A stretch of 64,000 nucleotides of DNA, from the NCBI RefSeq assembly GCF_001746295.1, contig NZ_MJAH01000005.1, positions 241,723 to 305,722 of the forward strand, in the 5' to 3' direction. Origin of the DNA: Streptomyces sp. LUP47B (lineage in GTDB: Bacteria > Actinomycetota > Actinomycetes > Streptomycetales > Streptomycetaceae). A program made the position numbers and the translations under genes. A model generated the notes under the pieces. That model made no database searches, was not told where the DNA came from, and worked only from the letters and a program-made list of their open reading frames with translations. This document shows positions 1 to 8,364 of the stretch, piece after piece. The number at the start of each line of letters is the position of its first letter. The first letter of the stretch is position 1.

Positions 1-58
1 GGGCCGCCAGCGCGCGCAGCAGCGTGCGGCGGGACGGCGTGGGGGGTCGTGTGCTCAC
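1..58 (-). CDS. N-terminus of a Tat-exported protein (partial)
   Basis: Only the first 19 codons lie in the window; the gene runs off the left edge. Reading from a GTG at 58, the peptide contains SRRTLLRALAA, a twin-arginine motif followed by the start of a hydrophobic stretch, so the product is probably exported by the Tat pathway. A GGGAGAG ribosome binding site sits just upstream, on the reverse strand near 64-72. The gene is divergent from the amidase at 324, with about 265 bp of shared upstream sequence. The mature function cannot be seen. Confidence 0.55.
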   Translation of the reverse strand, partial: MSTRPPTPSRRTLLRALAA

Positions 59-323
59 GGGCGGCTCTCCCTCGAACAGGAACAAGGCGCGACTCTGCCG
101 TCGACCTGCACGTCCGGCATACCGAACGAAGTTCGGGAAGTCGATCAGAAGGTAGGACTGTGACCGGTACGCGTCAATGCTTCGCGCACGACCTGGTGAG
201 CCCTGTGTGAAAGCTGTGCCACCCGCACGGCCGCCACTCCGGCCCGGCACGTTCCGGAGAAGCGCTTTCCGACGTTACCGTTCGGTAGGCAACGTCGACC
301 CGGAGTCCCGGAGGTGCCCCCGT

Positions 324-1748
324 ATGACGCACGACCGTTCCGCAGGCCTGGTGGAGACCGCCCGCGCACTGGCCGACGGCACGATCACCTCCCGGGCCCT
401 CGTCGAAGAGGCCCTTGCGCGGATCGAGACGTCCCAGGCCGTGCTCAACGCCTTCCGGATCGTACGGACGAAGGCCGCTCTCGCCGAGGCCGAGGCCGCG
501 GACGCCCAACTGGCCGCCGGGGTGCGCAAGCCGCTGCTCGGGGTGCCCGTCGCCGTCAAGGACGACATGGATGTGGCCGGTGAACCCACCGCGTTCGGCT
601 GCCGGGGAGAGTTCCCGGCGGTCGCCCGGGACGGCGAGGCGGTACGGCGGCTGCGCGCGGCCGGGGCCGTGATCATCGGCAAGACCAACACCTGCGAGTT
701 CGGGCAGTGGCCGTTCACCGAGGGGCCCGCCTTCGGCGCGACGCGCAATCCGTGGAGCCCGGAGCACACGCCGGGCGGCTCGTCCGGCGGGTCCGCCGCT
801 GCCGTCGCCGCGGGTCTGGTGCCCGCAGCGCTCGGCTCGGACGGGGCGGGTTCGGTACGGATCCCCGCCTCCTGGACCCACCTGGTCGGCATCAAACCCC
901 AGCGCGGCCGTATCTCGACCTGGCCGCGCGGCGAGTCCTTCCAGGGCATCACCGTCAACGGCACGCTCGCCCGCACGGTCGCCGACGCGGCCCTCCTCCT
1001 CGACGCGGCGGCCGGCAACCACGCCCTGGACCCGCACCGCCCGCCCGCCGTCGACGCCTCGGCGGCGATCGGCCGCGACCCCGGCCGGCTGCGCATCGCG
1101 CTCGCCCTGAAGCCGCCGTTCACCGCGCTGCCCGCCCGGCTCCAGCCGGAGGTGCGGGCACGGACCGTCGAACTGGCCGAAAAGCTGAGCGACTTGGGCC
1201 ACACGGTCGAGGAGGCGGATCCGCCGTACGGGCAGATCGGGCTCACCTTCATCCCGCGCGCCACGGCCGGTATCGCCGAACGGGTCCGCGAGGCGCCCTT
1301 CCCCGCGCTCCTCGATCGCCGTACCCGGGACGCGGCCCGGCTCGGGGGACTGCTCGGCGGGGTCCCGCTGCGGGTGGCGCGGCGCGCGGAGGCGGTCCTG
1401 CACCGCCGTATCGGCGGGTTCTTCACGTCGTACGACGTCGTCCTCGCCCCGACGACGGCCGCTCCCCCGCCGCGCATCGGGGCGATGCTGGAGCTGGGCG
1501 GGCTGGCCACGGACCGCGCGATGATCGCGGCCTGTCCCTACGCCTGGCCCTGGAACGTGCTGGGGTGGCCCGGGGTCAATGTGCCCGCCGGGTTCGTCGG
1601 CGGCGGGCTGCCCGTCGGGGCGCAGTTGCTCGGCCCCGCGAACAGCGAGCCGCTCCTGCTGTCGCTCGCGGCGCAGTTGGAGGCGGAGCTGCGCTGGCAC
1701 GAGGTCTGGCCCGAACCTCGCGTGGGCGCGGATTCACCGGTCGGGTGA
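324..1748 (+). CDS. Amidase signature family hydrolase
   Basis: 474-residue amidase signature (GatA/amidase-like) enzyme expected to hydrolyse a carboxamide with a Ser-cisSer-Lys triad. The candidate lysine is in VAVKDD (about K79), the cis-serine in GGSSGGSA (about 153-154) and the nucleophile in GSDGAGSVRIPA (about S177). The commoner DTGGS form is DGAGS here, and the second amidase at 61866 shares this variation. The ATG at 324 is chosen because GGAGGT lies at 310-315; an in-frame ATG at 177 would add a low-quality leader with no ribosome binding site. No signal peptide is visible, so it should be cytoplasmic. The substrate cannot be told from sequence. The NfeD-like gene follows after 26 bp. 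Confidence 0.88.
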   Translation: MTHDRSAGLVETARALADGTITSRALVEEALARIETSQAVLNAFRIVRTKAALAEAEAADAQLAAGVRKPLLGVPVAVKDDMDVAGEPTAFGCRGEFPAVARDGEAVRRLRAAGAVIIGKTNTCEFGQWPFTEGPAFGATRNPWSPEHTPGGSSGGSAAAVAAGLVPAALGSDGAGSVRIPASWTHLVGIKPQRGRISTWPRGESFQGITVNGTLARTVADAALLLDAAAGNHALDPHRPPAVDASAAIGRDPGRLRIALALKPPFTALPARLQPEVRARTVELAEKLSDLGHTVEEADPPYGQIGLTFIPRATAGIAERVREAPFPALLDRRTRDAARLGGLLGGVPLRVARRAEAVLHRRIGGFFTSYDVVLAPTTAAPPPRIGAMLELGGLATDRAMIAACPYAWPWNVLGWPGVNVPAGFVGGGLPVGAQLLGPANSEPLLLSLAAQLEAELRWHEVWPEPRVGADSPVG

Positions 1749-1774
1749 GCATCCCTGGCCCGTACCCTGTGACC

Positions 1775-1993
1775 ATGGACGATGCGTCGATGGTCGGGCT
1801 CATGGGGCGGGTCACGGGGGCGATCGGGCCGGGGCTCGTCGGCGAGGTGATCGTCCGGGTCCGGGGCGGCGCCGAGCACTTCCTCGCCTACCCCGCCTCC
1901 GGCACGGACCGGATCGAGCGGGGGACGGTGGTGATGGTGGTGGAGTACCTGCCGCCGAGGACGGTCTACGTCCAGGCGGCGTACGACAGTTGA
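1775..1993 (+). CDS. Small NfeD C-terminal-like (OB-fold) protein
   Basis: 72-residue protein resembling the soluble C-terminal beta-barrel (OB-fold) domain of NfeD proteins: a run of alternating hydrophobic beta strands (VGEVIVRVRG, RGTVVMVVEYL, RTVYVQAAY) with no membrane segment. NfeD-type proteins are usually encoded beside SPFH/flotillin proteins and are thought to act with them in membrane microdomains; here a flotillin-like gene follows 133 bp downstream, which supports the call. The ATG at 1775 is used; an in-frame GTG at 1769 is an alternative. The ribosome binding site is weak, so translation may be coupled to the amidase gene ending at 1748. Confidence 0.7.
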   Translation: MDDASMVGLMGRVTGAIGPGLVGEVIVRVRGGAEHFLAYPASGTDRIERGTVVMVVEYLPPRTVYVQAAYDS

Positions 1994-2126
1994 GCCTGCT
2001 CACGCGCAGGTGAGAGGCGTGTGTATCAAGGTTTCGACAAGGATGCGTCAGCGTCTTCACCGGCGCCTCGAACAGGCGCACACTCCCTTCGTTCGGTGCC
2101 GAAAGGGCACCATCCAAAGGGGGCGT

Positions 2127-3602
2127 ATGCCGATGGTTGTCGGCGTCGTTGCGGGGGTGGCCGTTGCTGCCATCGCCGCTTTGATCGGTCTGTTCAAACT
2201 GATGTGGCGTGTCGCGGAACCCAACGAGGCACTGATCATCTCGGGCTCCAACCACAAGACGGAGGGGCTCGAAGCGGGGATGGGATTCCGCATCGTCACC
2301 GGACGCGGCACGCTGGTGCTGCCCGGTGTGCAGGCGGTGCGCAAGCTCTCGCTCGACCTGAACGAGACCGAACTGCACGTGGACTGCGTGACCCACCAGG
2401 GCATTCCGCTCAAGGTGCGGGGCGTGGTCATCTTCAAGGTGGGCGACGACTTCGTGTCGATCGCCAACGCGGGACGTCGCTTCCTCGACCAGCAGAAGCT
2501 GATGTCCGAGCGGGTGCACAACGTGTTCGCCGGTCATCTGCGGTCCATCGTCGGCGGGTTGACCGTCGAGGACATGATCCGCGACCGGGAGAAGCTCACC
2601 GGGCAGACCCGGGCCGCCTGCGGCACGGAGATGGAGAAGCTGGGGCTCATCGTCGACTCCCTGCAGATCCACGAGATCGAGGACCCGACCGGGTACATGC
2701 AGAACCTGGCGATGCCGCACGCGGCGGCCGTCCAGCGGGACGCGCGGATCGCGCAGGCGGAGGCGAACCGGCTGGCCACCGAGGCCGAGCAGCAGGCGTA
2801 CGCCCGGATGGCGGAGGCTACCCGGGACAGCGAGATCCTGCAGGCCGGCTACCAGGCCGAGCGGGACAAGGCGGGCGCCAAGGCGCGCCAGGCCGGCCCG
2901 CTGGCCGACGCCGCGGCCCGGCAGGAGGTCGTCGTCCAGGAGACCCGGATCGCCGAACTGGAGGCGAACCGGCGGGAGCAGCAGCTCCAGGCGGACGTCC
3001 GCAAGCCGGCGGACGCCAAGGCCTACGAGAAGCGCACCCTCGCCGAGGCGGAGCGTGACGCACGGATCTCCGGGGCCGAGGCCAAGGCGAAGGAGACCGA
3101 GCTCGCCGCGGCGGCCGAGGCCACCCGGGTCAAGACGGCGGCGATAGCCGAGGCGGAGGCGACCAAGGCCCGCGGTACGGCCATGGCCGCGTCGACCCGG
3201 GCCACCGGTGAGGCCGAGGCCGCCTCGGCTCAGGCCAGGGGTCTCGCGGAGGCCGAGGCGGCCAGGGCGAAGGGTCTCGCGGAGGCGGAGGCCATCAAGG
3301 CCCGCGCCGCCGCCCTGGCCGAGAACCAGGAGGCGGTCGTCGCCCAGCAACTCGCCGAGAACTGGCCGGAGATCGTCAGGGCCGGCGCGTCCGCGTTCGG
3401 CAACGCCGACAACATGGTGATCCTCAACGGCGCCGACGGTATGGCGGACATGTTCGCCAAGGCGCTCACCATGGGCGGCACCGGGCTGGGTCTGGCCCGT
3501 CAGCTGCTGGCGTCGATGAACCAGAACGGGCAGCCGGTCAACGGCACTTCGCTCAACGGGGTGGCGCCGCCGCCCTCCCAGAAGGTGCCGGTCCAGGAGT
3601 AA
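2127..3602 (+). CDS. Flotillin-like SPFH-domain membrane protein
   Basis: 491-residue flotillin family protein. A hydrophobic N-terminal segment (about residues 2-25) anchors it, an SPFH/band-7 domain follows (about 30-215), then a long alanine/glutamate-rich coiled coil built of AEAxA repeats (about 215-430), and a glycine/asparagine-rich tail. Flotillins scaffold detergent-resistant lipid domains. The start ATG has an AAAGGGGG ribosome binding site at 2117-2124; in-frame upstream codons lack one. A small hairpin (GGTGCC 2095-2100 / GGCACC 2106-2111) lies just before the ribosome binding site. Its probable partner is the NfeD-like protein upstream. Confidence 0.9.
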   Translation: MPMVVGVVAGVAVAAIAALIGLFKLMWRVAEPNEALIISGSNHKTEGLEAGMGFRIVTGRGTLVLPGVQAVRKLSLDLNETELHVDCVTHQGIPLKVRGVVIFKVGDDFVSIANAGRRFLDQQKLMSERVHNVFAGHLRSIVGGLTVEDMIRDREKLTGQTRAACGTEMEKLGLIVDSLQIHEIEDPTGYMQNLAMPHAAAVQRDARIAQAEANRLATEAEQQAYARMAEATRDSEILQAGYQAERDKAGAKARQAGPLADAAARQEVVVQETRIAELEANRREQQLQADVRKPADAKAYEKRTLAEAERDARISGAEAKAKETELAAAAEATRVKTAAIAEAEATKARGTAMAASTRATGEAEAASAQARGLAEAEAARAKGLAEAEAIKARAAALAENQEAVVAQQLAENWPEIVRAGASAFGNADNMVILNGADGMADMFAKALTMGGTGLGLARQLLASMNQNGQPVNGTSLNGVAPPPSQKVPVQE

Positions 3603-3622
3603 CGGGCAGCGGCACCCGGCAT

Positions 3623-3658
3623 CCGTCCGGGGCTCTCGCACACGAGGGTCCCGGACGG
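3623..3658. terminator. Bidirectional hairpin terminator
   Basis: Arms 3623-3638 and 3643-3658 form a 16-bp stem (two G-T wobbles) with a CACA loop. It lies between the stop of the flotillin gene (3602) and the stop of the convergent membrane-protein gene (3666), so it can serve both. Confidence 0.75.
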
Positions 3659-3665
3659 CCCGCGT

Positions 3666-4094
3666 TCACAGGGCGAGCAGCGTGACACCCAGACCGAGCA
3701 GGGCGACGACCTTGGCGGCCTCGAAGGCGACGTAGAAAAGGTGGCCGCGCGAGCGGGGCAGGTCCTCACCGGCCAGAACGCGGTCGGAGCGACGGTTCAA
3801 ACGGGGGCGGATCACCGCCAGTTGACCGACCAGCAGCACCACCGCGGCCACGGTCCACCCGACGATCCGGCCCGGTGGGTCACCGGCGGCGACGGCCACG
3901 ACGACCCCGGTGGCCAGGACGCACTCCACGACGTTCAGGGCCCGGAAGACCAGTCGCCCGATGGCCAGGCCGACGCGGACACTCACGCCCGGGGCGCGGA
4001 ACTTCAGCGGCGCCTCCAGGAAGGAGATCGCCAGCACCATCCCCAGCCACACGAAGGTGACCGCGCTCGCCGTCGCGGCCGACGTTGCGTTCAT
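3666..4094 (-). CDS. Four-TM integral membrane protein, function unknown
   Basis: 142-residue protein with four predicted hydrophobic segments (about 8-28, 43-70, 76-94, 121-141) and a positively charged loop RPRLNRRSDR between segments 3 and 4. I do not recognise a family with a known role. The ATG at 4094 gives a compact product; the longer in-frame extension to 4661 runs through the opposing PemK/MazF gene and is not credible. It is divergent from that gene with 52 bp between starts, so the two share a promoter region. Confidence 0.7.
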   Translation of the reverse strand: MNATSAATASAVTFVWLGMVLAISFLEAPLKFRAPGVSVRVGLAIGRLVFRALNVVECVLATGVVVAVAAGDPPGRIVGWTVAAVVLLVGQLAVIRPRLNRRSDRVLAGEDLPRSRGHLFYVAFEAAKVVALLGLGVTLLAL

Positions 4095-4146
4095 CCAACC
4101 GACCGTACCGCTCGCCCGGTTCGGGGGACGCCTTAAGGTTCCCCAC

Positions 4147-4593
4147 GTGACTGCGTTTACCGATGAGAACGTCCCCGGCCGCTTCGGCGCCACCGCCACC
4201 ACCGAGGCCGAACCCCGCGAGGTCGGCAGGGTGCGCACCGAGTACTCCCCCGCGCACGACGGCGACCCCGACCCCGGCGAGATCGTGTGGACCTGGGTGC
4301 CCTTCGAGGAGAACGACGGACGCGGCAAGGACCGTCCCGTGCTCGTGGTCGCCCGGGAGGCGGCCGGCACCTTCCTCGCCGTACAGCTGTCGAGCAAGCG
4401 GCACGACGGGGACCGGGAGTGGGTCGCGATCGGCAGCGGGCCCTGGGACCGGACCGGGCGGGACTCCTGGGTGGACGTCGACCGCATCCTGCGCCTCCAC
4501 GAGGAGGGCATGCGCCGGGAGGCGTGCGCGCTGGACCGGGGGCGGTTCAACCTGGTCAGGCAGCGGCTGCACGAGCGGTACGGCTGGCGCTGA
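4147..4593 (+). CDS. PemK/MazF-type toxin-like protein (solitary)
   Basis: 148-residue protein whose central part (about 35-125) matches the PemK/MazF beta-barrel fold: PDPGEIVWTWVPF, then KDRPVLVVAR, a strand pattern with LAVQLSSK, and VDVDRILRL. MazF proteins are mRNA interferases normally encoded with a small antitoxin. No antitoxin ORF lies next to this gene: upstream is a divergent membrane protein and downstream a convergent glycohydrolase. Such solitary proteins are common in Streptomyces and may not be toxins. The GTG at 4147 is the start closest to a sensible N-terminus; an upstream in-frame extension to 3910 overlaps the divergent gene. Confidence 0.75.
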   Translation: MTAFTDENVPGRFGATATTEAEPREVGRVRTEYSPAHDGDPDPGEIVWTWVPFEENDGRGKDRPVLVVAREAAGTFLAVQLSSKRHDGDREWVAIGSGPWDRTGRDSWVDVDRILRLHEEGMRREACALDRGRFNLVRQRLHERYGWR

Positions 4594-4617
4594 GCACCGC
4601 TTCGGAGAGCTGACGGG

Positions 4618-5442
4618 TCACCGCTGGAGCTGACGCTCCGGAAAAGCCCGTACGAACGCATCCCGCACCACCGCGTCCCTCGTTCGGTCCAACACCCCGA
4701 AGACCACGTGCTCGAAGGCCCCGGCGAACCGTCCGCCCGGCCCGAGCAGCGCCCGGAACGCCCCCGCCACCTGTGCGGGGTCGTTCTGGAAGACCCCGCA
4801 CCCCCAGGCGCCCAGCACCAGCCGCCGGTAGCCCTCCGTGACGGCGACCGACAGCACCTGCCCGGCCCGCGCCGCCACGGCTCGCGGCAGCTCGGCGGCC
4901 CGCTCGGGTGCCGTGCGCCGGACCACCCCGGCGTTCGGGGCGGCCGCCGTCAGGAAACCCACGAGGTGTGCCGCGTCCAGCAGACGGCCGCGATCGTCCC
5001 GGAACACCGGCACGGCCGGTGAGTGGATGACCCGATCGGAGTAGAACGGGTCACGGTGGGCCCGGTGGTGGTCGTAGAACTCGCGGGCCCCCAGCTGGCA
5101 GGTGTACAGCGCGGAGGCCCGGCACAGGGCCTCTTCCTGCGCCTGGGCGCCGTTCAGATGGCCGCCGCCCGGATTGCGCGCCGAGGCGAAGTTCAGTACG
5201 GCGGTGCGCCCACCGAGCCGATGGGCCGCCTCCAGGCTGGACTCGCCCGTGACCTCGAAGAACGTGTCCACAGCGGCGAAGACCGGGGCCTCCAGGGGTT
5301 CCGGTGCGTACATCCGCGTCCCCGCCCGTGCCGCCTCGATCTCGGCGGCCACGGAGACCTCGCGTCCGTCGGGCGCTCGATAGTGCCCCGCCGAGACGAT
5401 CTGTTCCGTCTCGTGCGCGATCCCGCGCAGACGTGCGCTCAT
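4618..5442 (-). CDS. Bacterial poly(ADP-ribose) glycohydrolase (TIGR02452-type)
   Basis: 274-residue member of the microbial PARG/TIGR02452 macrodomain family, which removes ADP-ribose polymers from proteins. The diagnostic signature NPGGG...AQEEALCR is present at about residues 90-110, with the two adjacent glutamates expected of PARG catalysis. Further on are the macrodomain strands, including RLVLGAWGCGVFQNDP, which binds ADP-ribose. The length matches bacterial PARGs without the eukaryotic regulatory domains. The start ATG is at 5442. The gene is convergent with the PemK/MazF-like gene (24 bp apart) and divergent from egtA. Confidence 0.87.
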   Translation of the reverse strand: MSARLRGIAHETEQIVSAGHYRAPDGREVSVAAEIEAARAGTRMYAPEPLEAPVFAAVDTFFEVTGESSLEAAHRLGGRTAVLNFASARNPGGGHLNGAQAQEEALCRASALYTCQLGAREFYDHHRAHRDPFYSDRVIHSPAVPVFRDDRGRLLDAAHLVGFLTAAAPNAGVVRRTAPERAAELPRAVAARAGQVLSVAVTEGYRRLVLGAWGCGVFQNDPAQVAGAFRALLGPGGRFAGAFEHVVFGVLDRTRDAVVRDAFVRAFPERQLQR

Positions 5443-5539
5443 GGCGCCACCCCCGTGGACGCCATGACCGCACGCCGCGCGGTCTCCCCCGTCGTGCCCA
5501 TGGAGGAATCGTGGGCGATGGCCCGGATGTGGTGCAACA

Positions 5540-5572
5540 GAGTTTCCTGCGCCCGGCGCAGCAGGAAAACTC
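5540..5572. repeat. Imperfect inverted repeat upstream of egtA
   Basis: GAGTTTCCTGC (5540-5550) can pair with GCAGGAAAACTC (5561-5572) with one bulged A; inner GCC/GGC pairs extend it. It lies between the divergent PARG and egtA genes and overlaps the first of three phased GAAAAC repeats. It is either a structured leader or a protein-binding palindrome. Confidence 0.45.
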
Positions 5573-5592
5573 CTCGAAAACCCGGGGAAAAC
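5564..5592 (+). promoter_or_regulatory. Three GAAAAC repeats at 11-bp spacing upstream of egtA
   Basis: GGAAAAC at 5564-5570, CGAAAAC at 5575-5581 and GGAAAAC at 5586-5592 start exactly 11 bp apart, one helical turn, in the 289-bp gap between PARG and egtA. Such phasing suggests cooperative binding on one face of the helix. A-runs are otherwise rare in this G/C-rich sequence. The binder is unknown. Confidence 0.4.
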
Positions 5593-5731
5593 GGAGATCC
5601 ACAGCCCCTAATGCAAGGAAGTGCCCCCTTGTGCGGAACGAGATGAGGGTCTTGGGTGGGACGAGCGTTGCCGGTCCGACCCACCTGATCCCCGGACTGG
5701 TGGCATGGTGGAATCTCAGGAGGATCCCGAC

Positions 5732-7036
5732 ATGTCCGACACACCCAGCGACTGTACGCCGGGCGACTGTACGAAGCCCCGTACATCCCTGCCGGAAGCC
5801 GAGCTCGAGGCCCTGGTCCGTGGCATCTGCTTCAAGACGGGCCCGCCCCGCCGCATCGGGGTGGAAGTGGAATGGCTCGTGCACGAGCTGAGCAGCCCTC
5901 GGCTCCCCGTCACACCCGAACGACTCGCGGCGGCCTACGCCGCACTGCGGACCGTGCCCCTGAAGTCGGCGCTCACCGTCGAACCGGGCGGTCAGCTGGA
6001 GCTGAGTTCTCAGCCCGCCGACTCCCTGATGGAGTGCATCGGTACCGTCTCCGCCGACCTCGCCGCCGTCCGCGCGGCGCTCGCCGAGCACGGTCTCGGC
6101 CTCGTCGGCATCGGCCACGACCCGTGGCACCCGCCCCGCAGGTATCTGCACGAACCGCGCTACGACGCCCTGGAGACCTGCCTCGACCGCACCGGCCCTG
6201 CGGGCCGCGCGATGATGTGCACCTCGGCGTCCGTGCAGGTGTGCGTGGACGCCGGACACGAGGAGCCCGGCCCCCTCGGCCTGGGACGACGCTGGTGGCT
6301 GGCGCACCAGCTGGGCCCGGTCCTGGTGGCCGCCTTCGCCAACTCCCCGCTCGCCGGTTCCGAGCCCACCGGCTGGCTCTCGACCCGCCAGCTGCTGTGG
6401 ACGGAGATCGGCAAGGGCCGGGCGGGCGGTCCCTCCCTGGACACCGACCCCCGCACCGCGTGGGCCCGGCACGTCCTGGACGCGCCGGTGATGTGCATAC
6501 GCCGGGACAGCGGCCCCTGGGACGTCCCGGAGGGACTCACCTTCCGGGAGTGGGCCAGGTCGGGGGCGCCGCGGCAGCCGACGCGGGAGGATCTCGACTA
6601 CCACGTCTCGACCCTGTTCCCGCCGGTCAGGCCGCGCGGGCATCTCGAGCTGCGCATGATCGACGCCCAGCCGGGCGAGGACGGCTGGATCGTGCCGCTC
6701 GCGGTGACGACGGCACTGTTCGACGACCCCGAGGCCGCCGAGACCGCCTACCGGGTGGTGAAGCCGCTGGCCGAACGCACCCACTCGCTGCCCGCGCCGC
6801 ACAACCCTCTGTGGATCGACGCGGCCCGCCACGGCCTGGCCGACCCCGAACTGCACGAGGCGGCGATCGCGTGCTTCGCGGCGGCCCTGGAGGCGCTGCC
6901 ACGGCTGGGCGCCACACCCGAGGTCACGCACGCCGTCGAAACGTATCTGCACCGCTATGTGATCCGGGGCCGCTGCCCCGCCGACGATCTGCTGGACCGG
7001 ACCCACGGTTCGCTCGGGAAGGAAATCCGCACATGA
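5732..7036 (+). CDS. egtA: Glutamate-cysteine ligase EgtA, ergothioneine biosynthesis
   Basis: 434-residue GCS2-family ligase that joins glutamate and cysteine with ATP to give gamma-glutamylcysteine, the sulfur donor used by EgtB. Family strands RRIGVEVEW (near residue 45) and VEPGGQLELSS (near 85) form the glutamate and metal-binding core. The start ATG at 5732 has an AGGAGG ribosome binding site at 5718-5723; an in-frame ATG at 5705 lacks one. It is the first gene of the egtABCD operon and its stop overlaps the start of egtB (ATGA). The promoter region carries three phased GAAAAC repeats. Confidence 0.93.
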   Translation: MSDTPSDCTPGDCTKPRTSLPEAELEALVRGICFKTGPPRRIGVEVEWLVHELSSPRLPVTPERLAAAYAALRTVPLKSALTVEPGGQLELSSQPADSLMECIGTVSADLAAVRAALAEHGLGLVGIGHDPWHPPRRYLHEPRYDALETCLDRTGPAGRAMMCTSASVQVCVDAGHEEPGPLGLGRRWWLAHQLGPVLVAAFANSPLAGSEPTGWLSTRQLLWTEIGKGRAGGPSLDTDPRTAWARHVLDAPVMCIRRDSGPWDVPEGLTFREWARSGAPRQPTREDLDYHVSTLFPPVRPRGHLELRMIDAQPGEDGWIVPLAVTTALFDDPEAAETAYRVVKPLAERTHSLPAPHNPLWIDAARHGLADPELHEAAIACFAAALEALPRLGATPEVTHAVETYLHRYVIRGRCPADDLLDRTHGSLGKEIRT

Positions 7037-8364
7037 CCAACCCGTCCGTCGATTCCTCCGTCGACCCCGAGACCGTCCGCGAGCGGGCCGTGACCACCCT
7101 GGTCACCGCCCGGGACCGCACGACCCTCCTCACCAGCTGTGTGGAGGACCCCGACCTGACCGCCCAGCACTCGCCGCTCATGTCGCCGCTCGTGTGGGAC
7201 CTCGCCCACATCGGCAACCAGGAGGAGCAGTGGCTGCTGCGGACCGTCGCCGGGCAGGAGGCGATACGGCCCGAGATCGACGGCATCTACGACGCCTTCG
7301 AGCACCCGCGCTCCGAACGGCCCACGCTGCCCCTGCTGTCGCCCGTCGAGTCCCGGCGCTACGCGGCGGAGGTACGCGGGCGGGTGCTGGACGTCCTGGA
7401 GGGCGCCGCGCTCCACGGGACCCGGCTCACCGAGGCCGGGTTCGCCTTCGGGATGATCGCGCAGCACGAACAGCAGCACGACGAGACGATGCTGATCACC
7501 CATCAGCTGCGCAAGGGCCCCCAGGCCCTGACCGCCCCCGACCCGGAACCGGCCCCGCTGTTCACCGGCCCGGCCGAAGTCCTCGTCCCCGGCGGCCCGT
7601 TCACCATGGGCACCTCCGACGAGCCGTGGGCGCTGGACAACGAACGCCCGGCGCACCGGCGTGAGGTGGATCCCTTCTACATCGACACCACTCCGGTGAC
7701 GAACGCCGAGTACCAGGCCTTCATCGAGGACGGCGGCTACGACAACGAGCGCTGGTGGGCGCCGGCCGGGTGGGCACACATCCGCAAGCACTCCATCCAC
7801 GCCCCGCTGTTCTGGAGCCGCGACGGCAAGCAGTGGCTGCGCAGGCGCTTCGGCGTCACCGAGGTCGTGCCGCCCGACGAGCCGGTGGTCCACGTGTGCT
7901 GGTACGAGGCCGACGCCTACGCCCGCTGGGCCGGACGGCGGCTGCCCACCGAGGCCGAGTGGGAGAAGGCGGCCCGCCACGACCCGGCCGGCGGCCGCTC
8001 GACGCGCTACCCGTGGGGCGACGCCGACCCCGCGCCCGAGCACGCCAACCTGGGCCAGCGGCACCTGCGCCCCGCCCCCGCCGGAAGCTACCCGGAGGGC
8101 GAATCACCGCTCGGCGTGCGGCAGTTGATCGGTGACGTGTGGGAGTGGACGGCGAGCGACTTCGAGCCCTACCCCGGGTTCCAGGCGTTCCCGTACAAGG
8201 AGTACTCGGAGGTGTTCTTCGGCCCCGACCACAAGGTGCTGCGCGGTGGTTCGTTCGCCGTGGACGCGGTGGCCTGCCGGGGCACGTTCCGCAACTGGGA
8301 CTATCCGATCAGGCGGCAGATCTTCTCCGGCTTCCGCACGGCCCGTTCCGCGGAGGCCGTCTGA
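7033..8364 (+). CDS. egtB: Ergothioneine sulfoxide synthase EgtB
   Basis: 443-residue non-haem iron enzyme that oxidatively couples gamma-glutamylcysteine to hercynine, forming the C-S bond and sulfoxide. The N-terminal DinB-like domain (about 10-165) supplies the iron ligands: a histidine in WDLAHIGNQEEQ and the HxxxHxE motif in QHEQQHDET. The C-terminal FGE-sulfatase/C-type-lectin domain (about 180-440) begins at GGPFTMGTS and includes RRLPTEAEWEKAAR, GDVWEWT and VLRGGSF. The start overlaps the egtA stop by 4 bp and the stop overlaps the egtC start by 1 bp, indicating translational coupling. Confidence 0.95.
   Translation: MTNPSVDSSVDPETVRERAVTTLVTARDRTTLLTSCVEDPDLTAQHSPLMSPLVWDLAHIGNQEEQWLLRTVAGQEAIRPEIDGIYDAFEHPRSERPTLPLLSPVESRRYAAEVRGRVLDVLEGAALHGTRLTEAGFAFGMIAQHEQQHDETMLITHQLRKGPQALTAPDPEPAPLFTGPAEVLVPGGPFTMGTSDEPWALDNERPAHRREVDPFYIDTTPVTNAEYQAFIEDGGYDNERWWAPAGWAHIRKHSIHAPLFWSRDGKQWLRRRFGVTEVVPPDEPVVHVCWYEADAYARWAGRRLPTEAEWEKAARHDPAGGRSTRYPWGDADPAPEHANLGQRHLRPAPAGSYPEGESPLGVRQLIGDVWEWTASDFEPYPGFQAFPYKEYSEVFFGPDHKVLRGGSFAVDAVACRGTFRNWDYPIRRQIFSGFRTARSAEAV

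Noticed and set aside
174..1700. Long reverse-strand ORF opposite the amidase gene
   Set aside because: It is an Arg/Gly/Pro-rich shadow of the amidase frame with no domain features; such shadows are routine at this G/C content.
1812..3641. 609-residue reverse ORF opposite the flotillin gene
   Set aside because: Low-complexity antisense product of the Ala/Glu coiled-coil coding sequence; no ribosome binding site and no family match.
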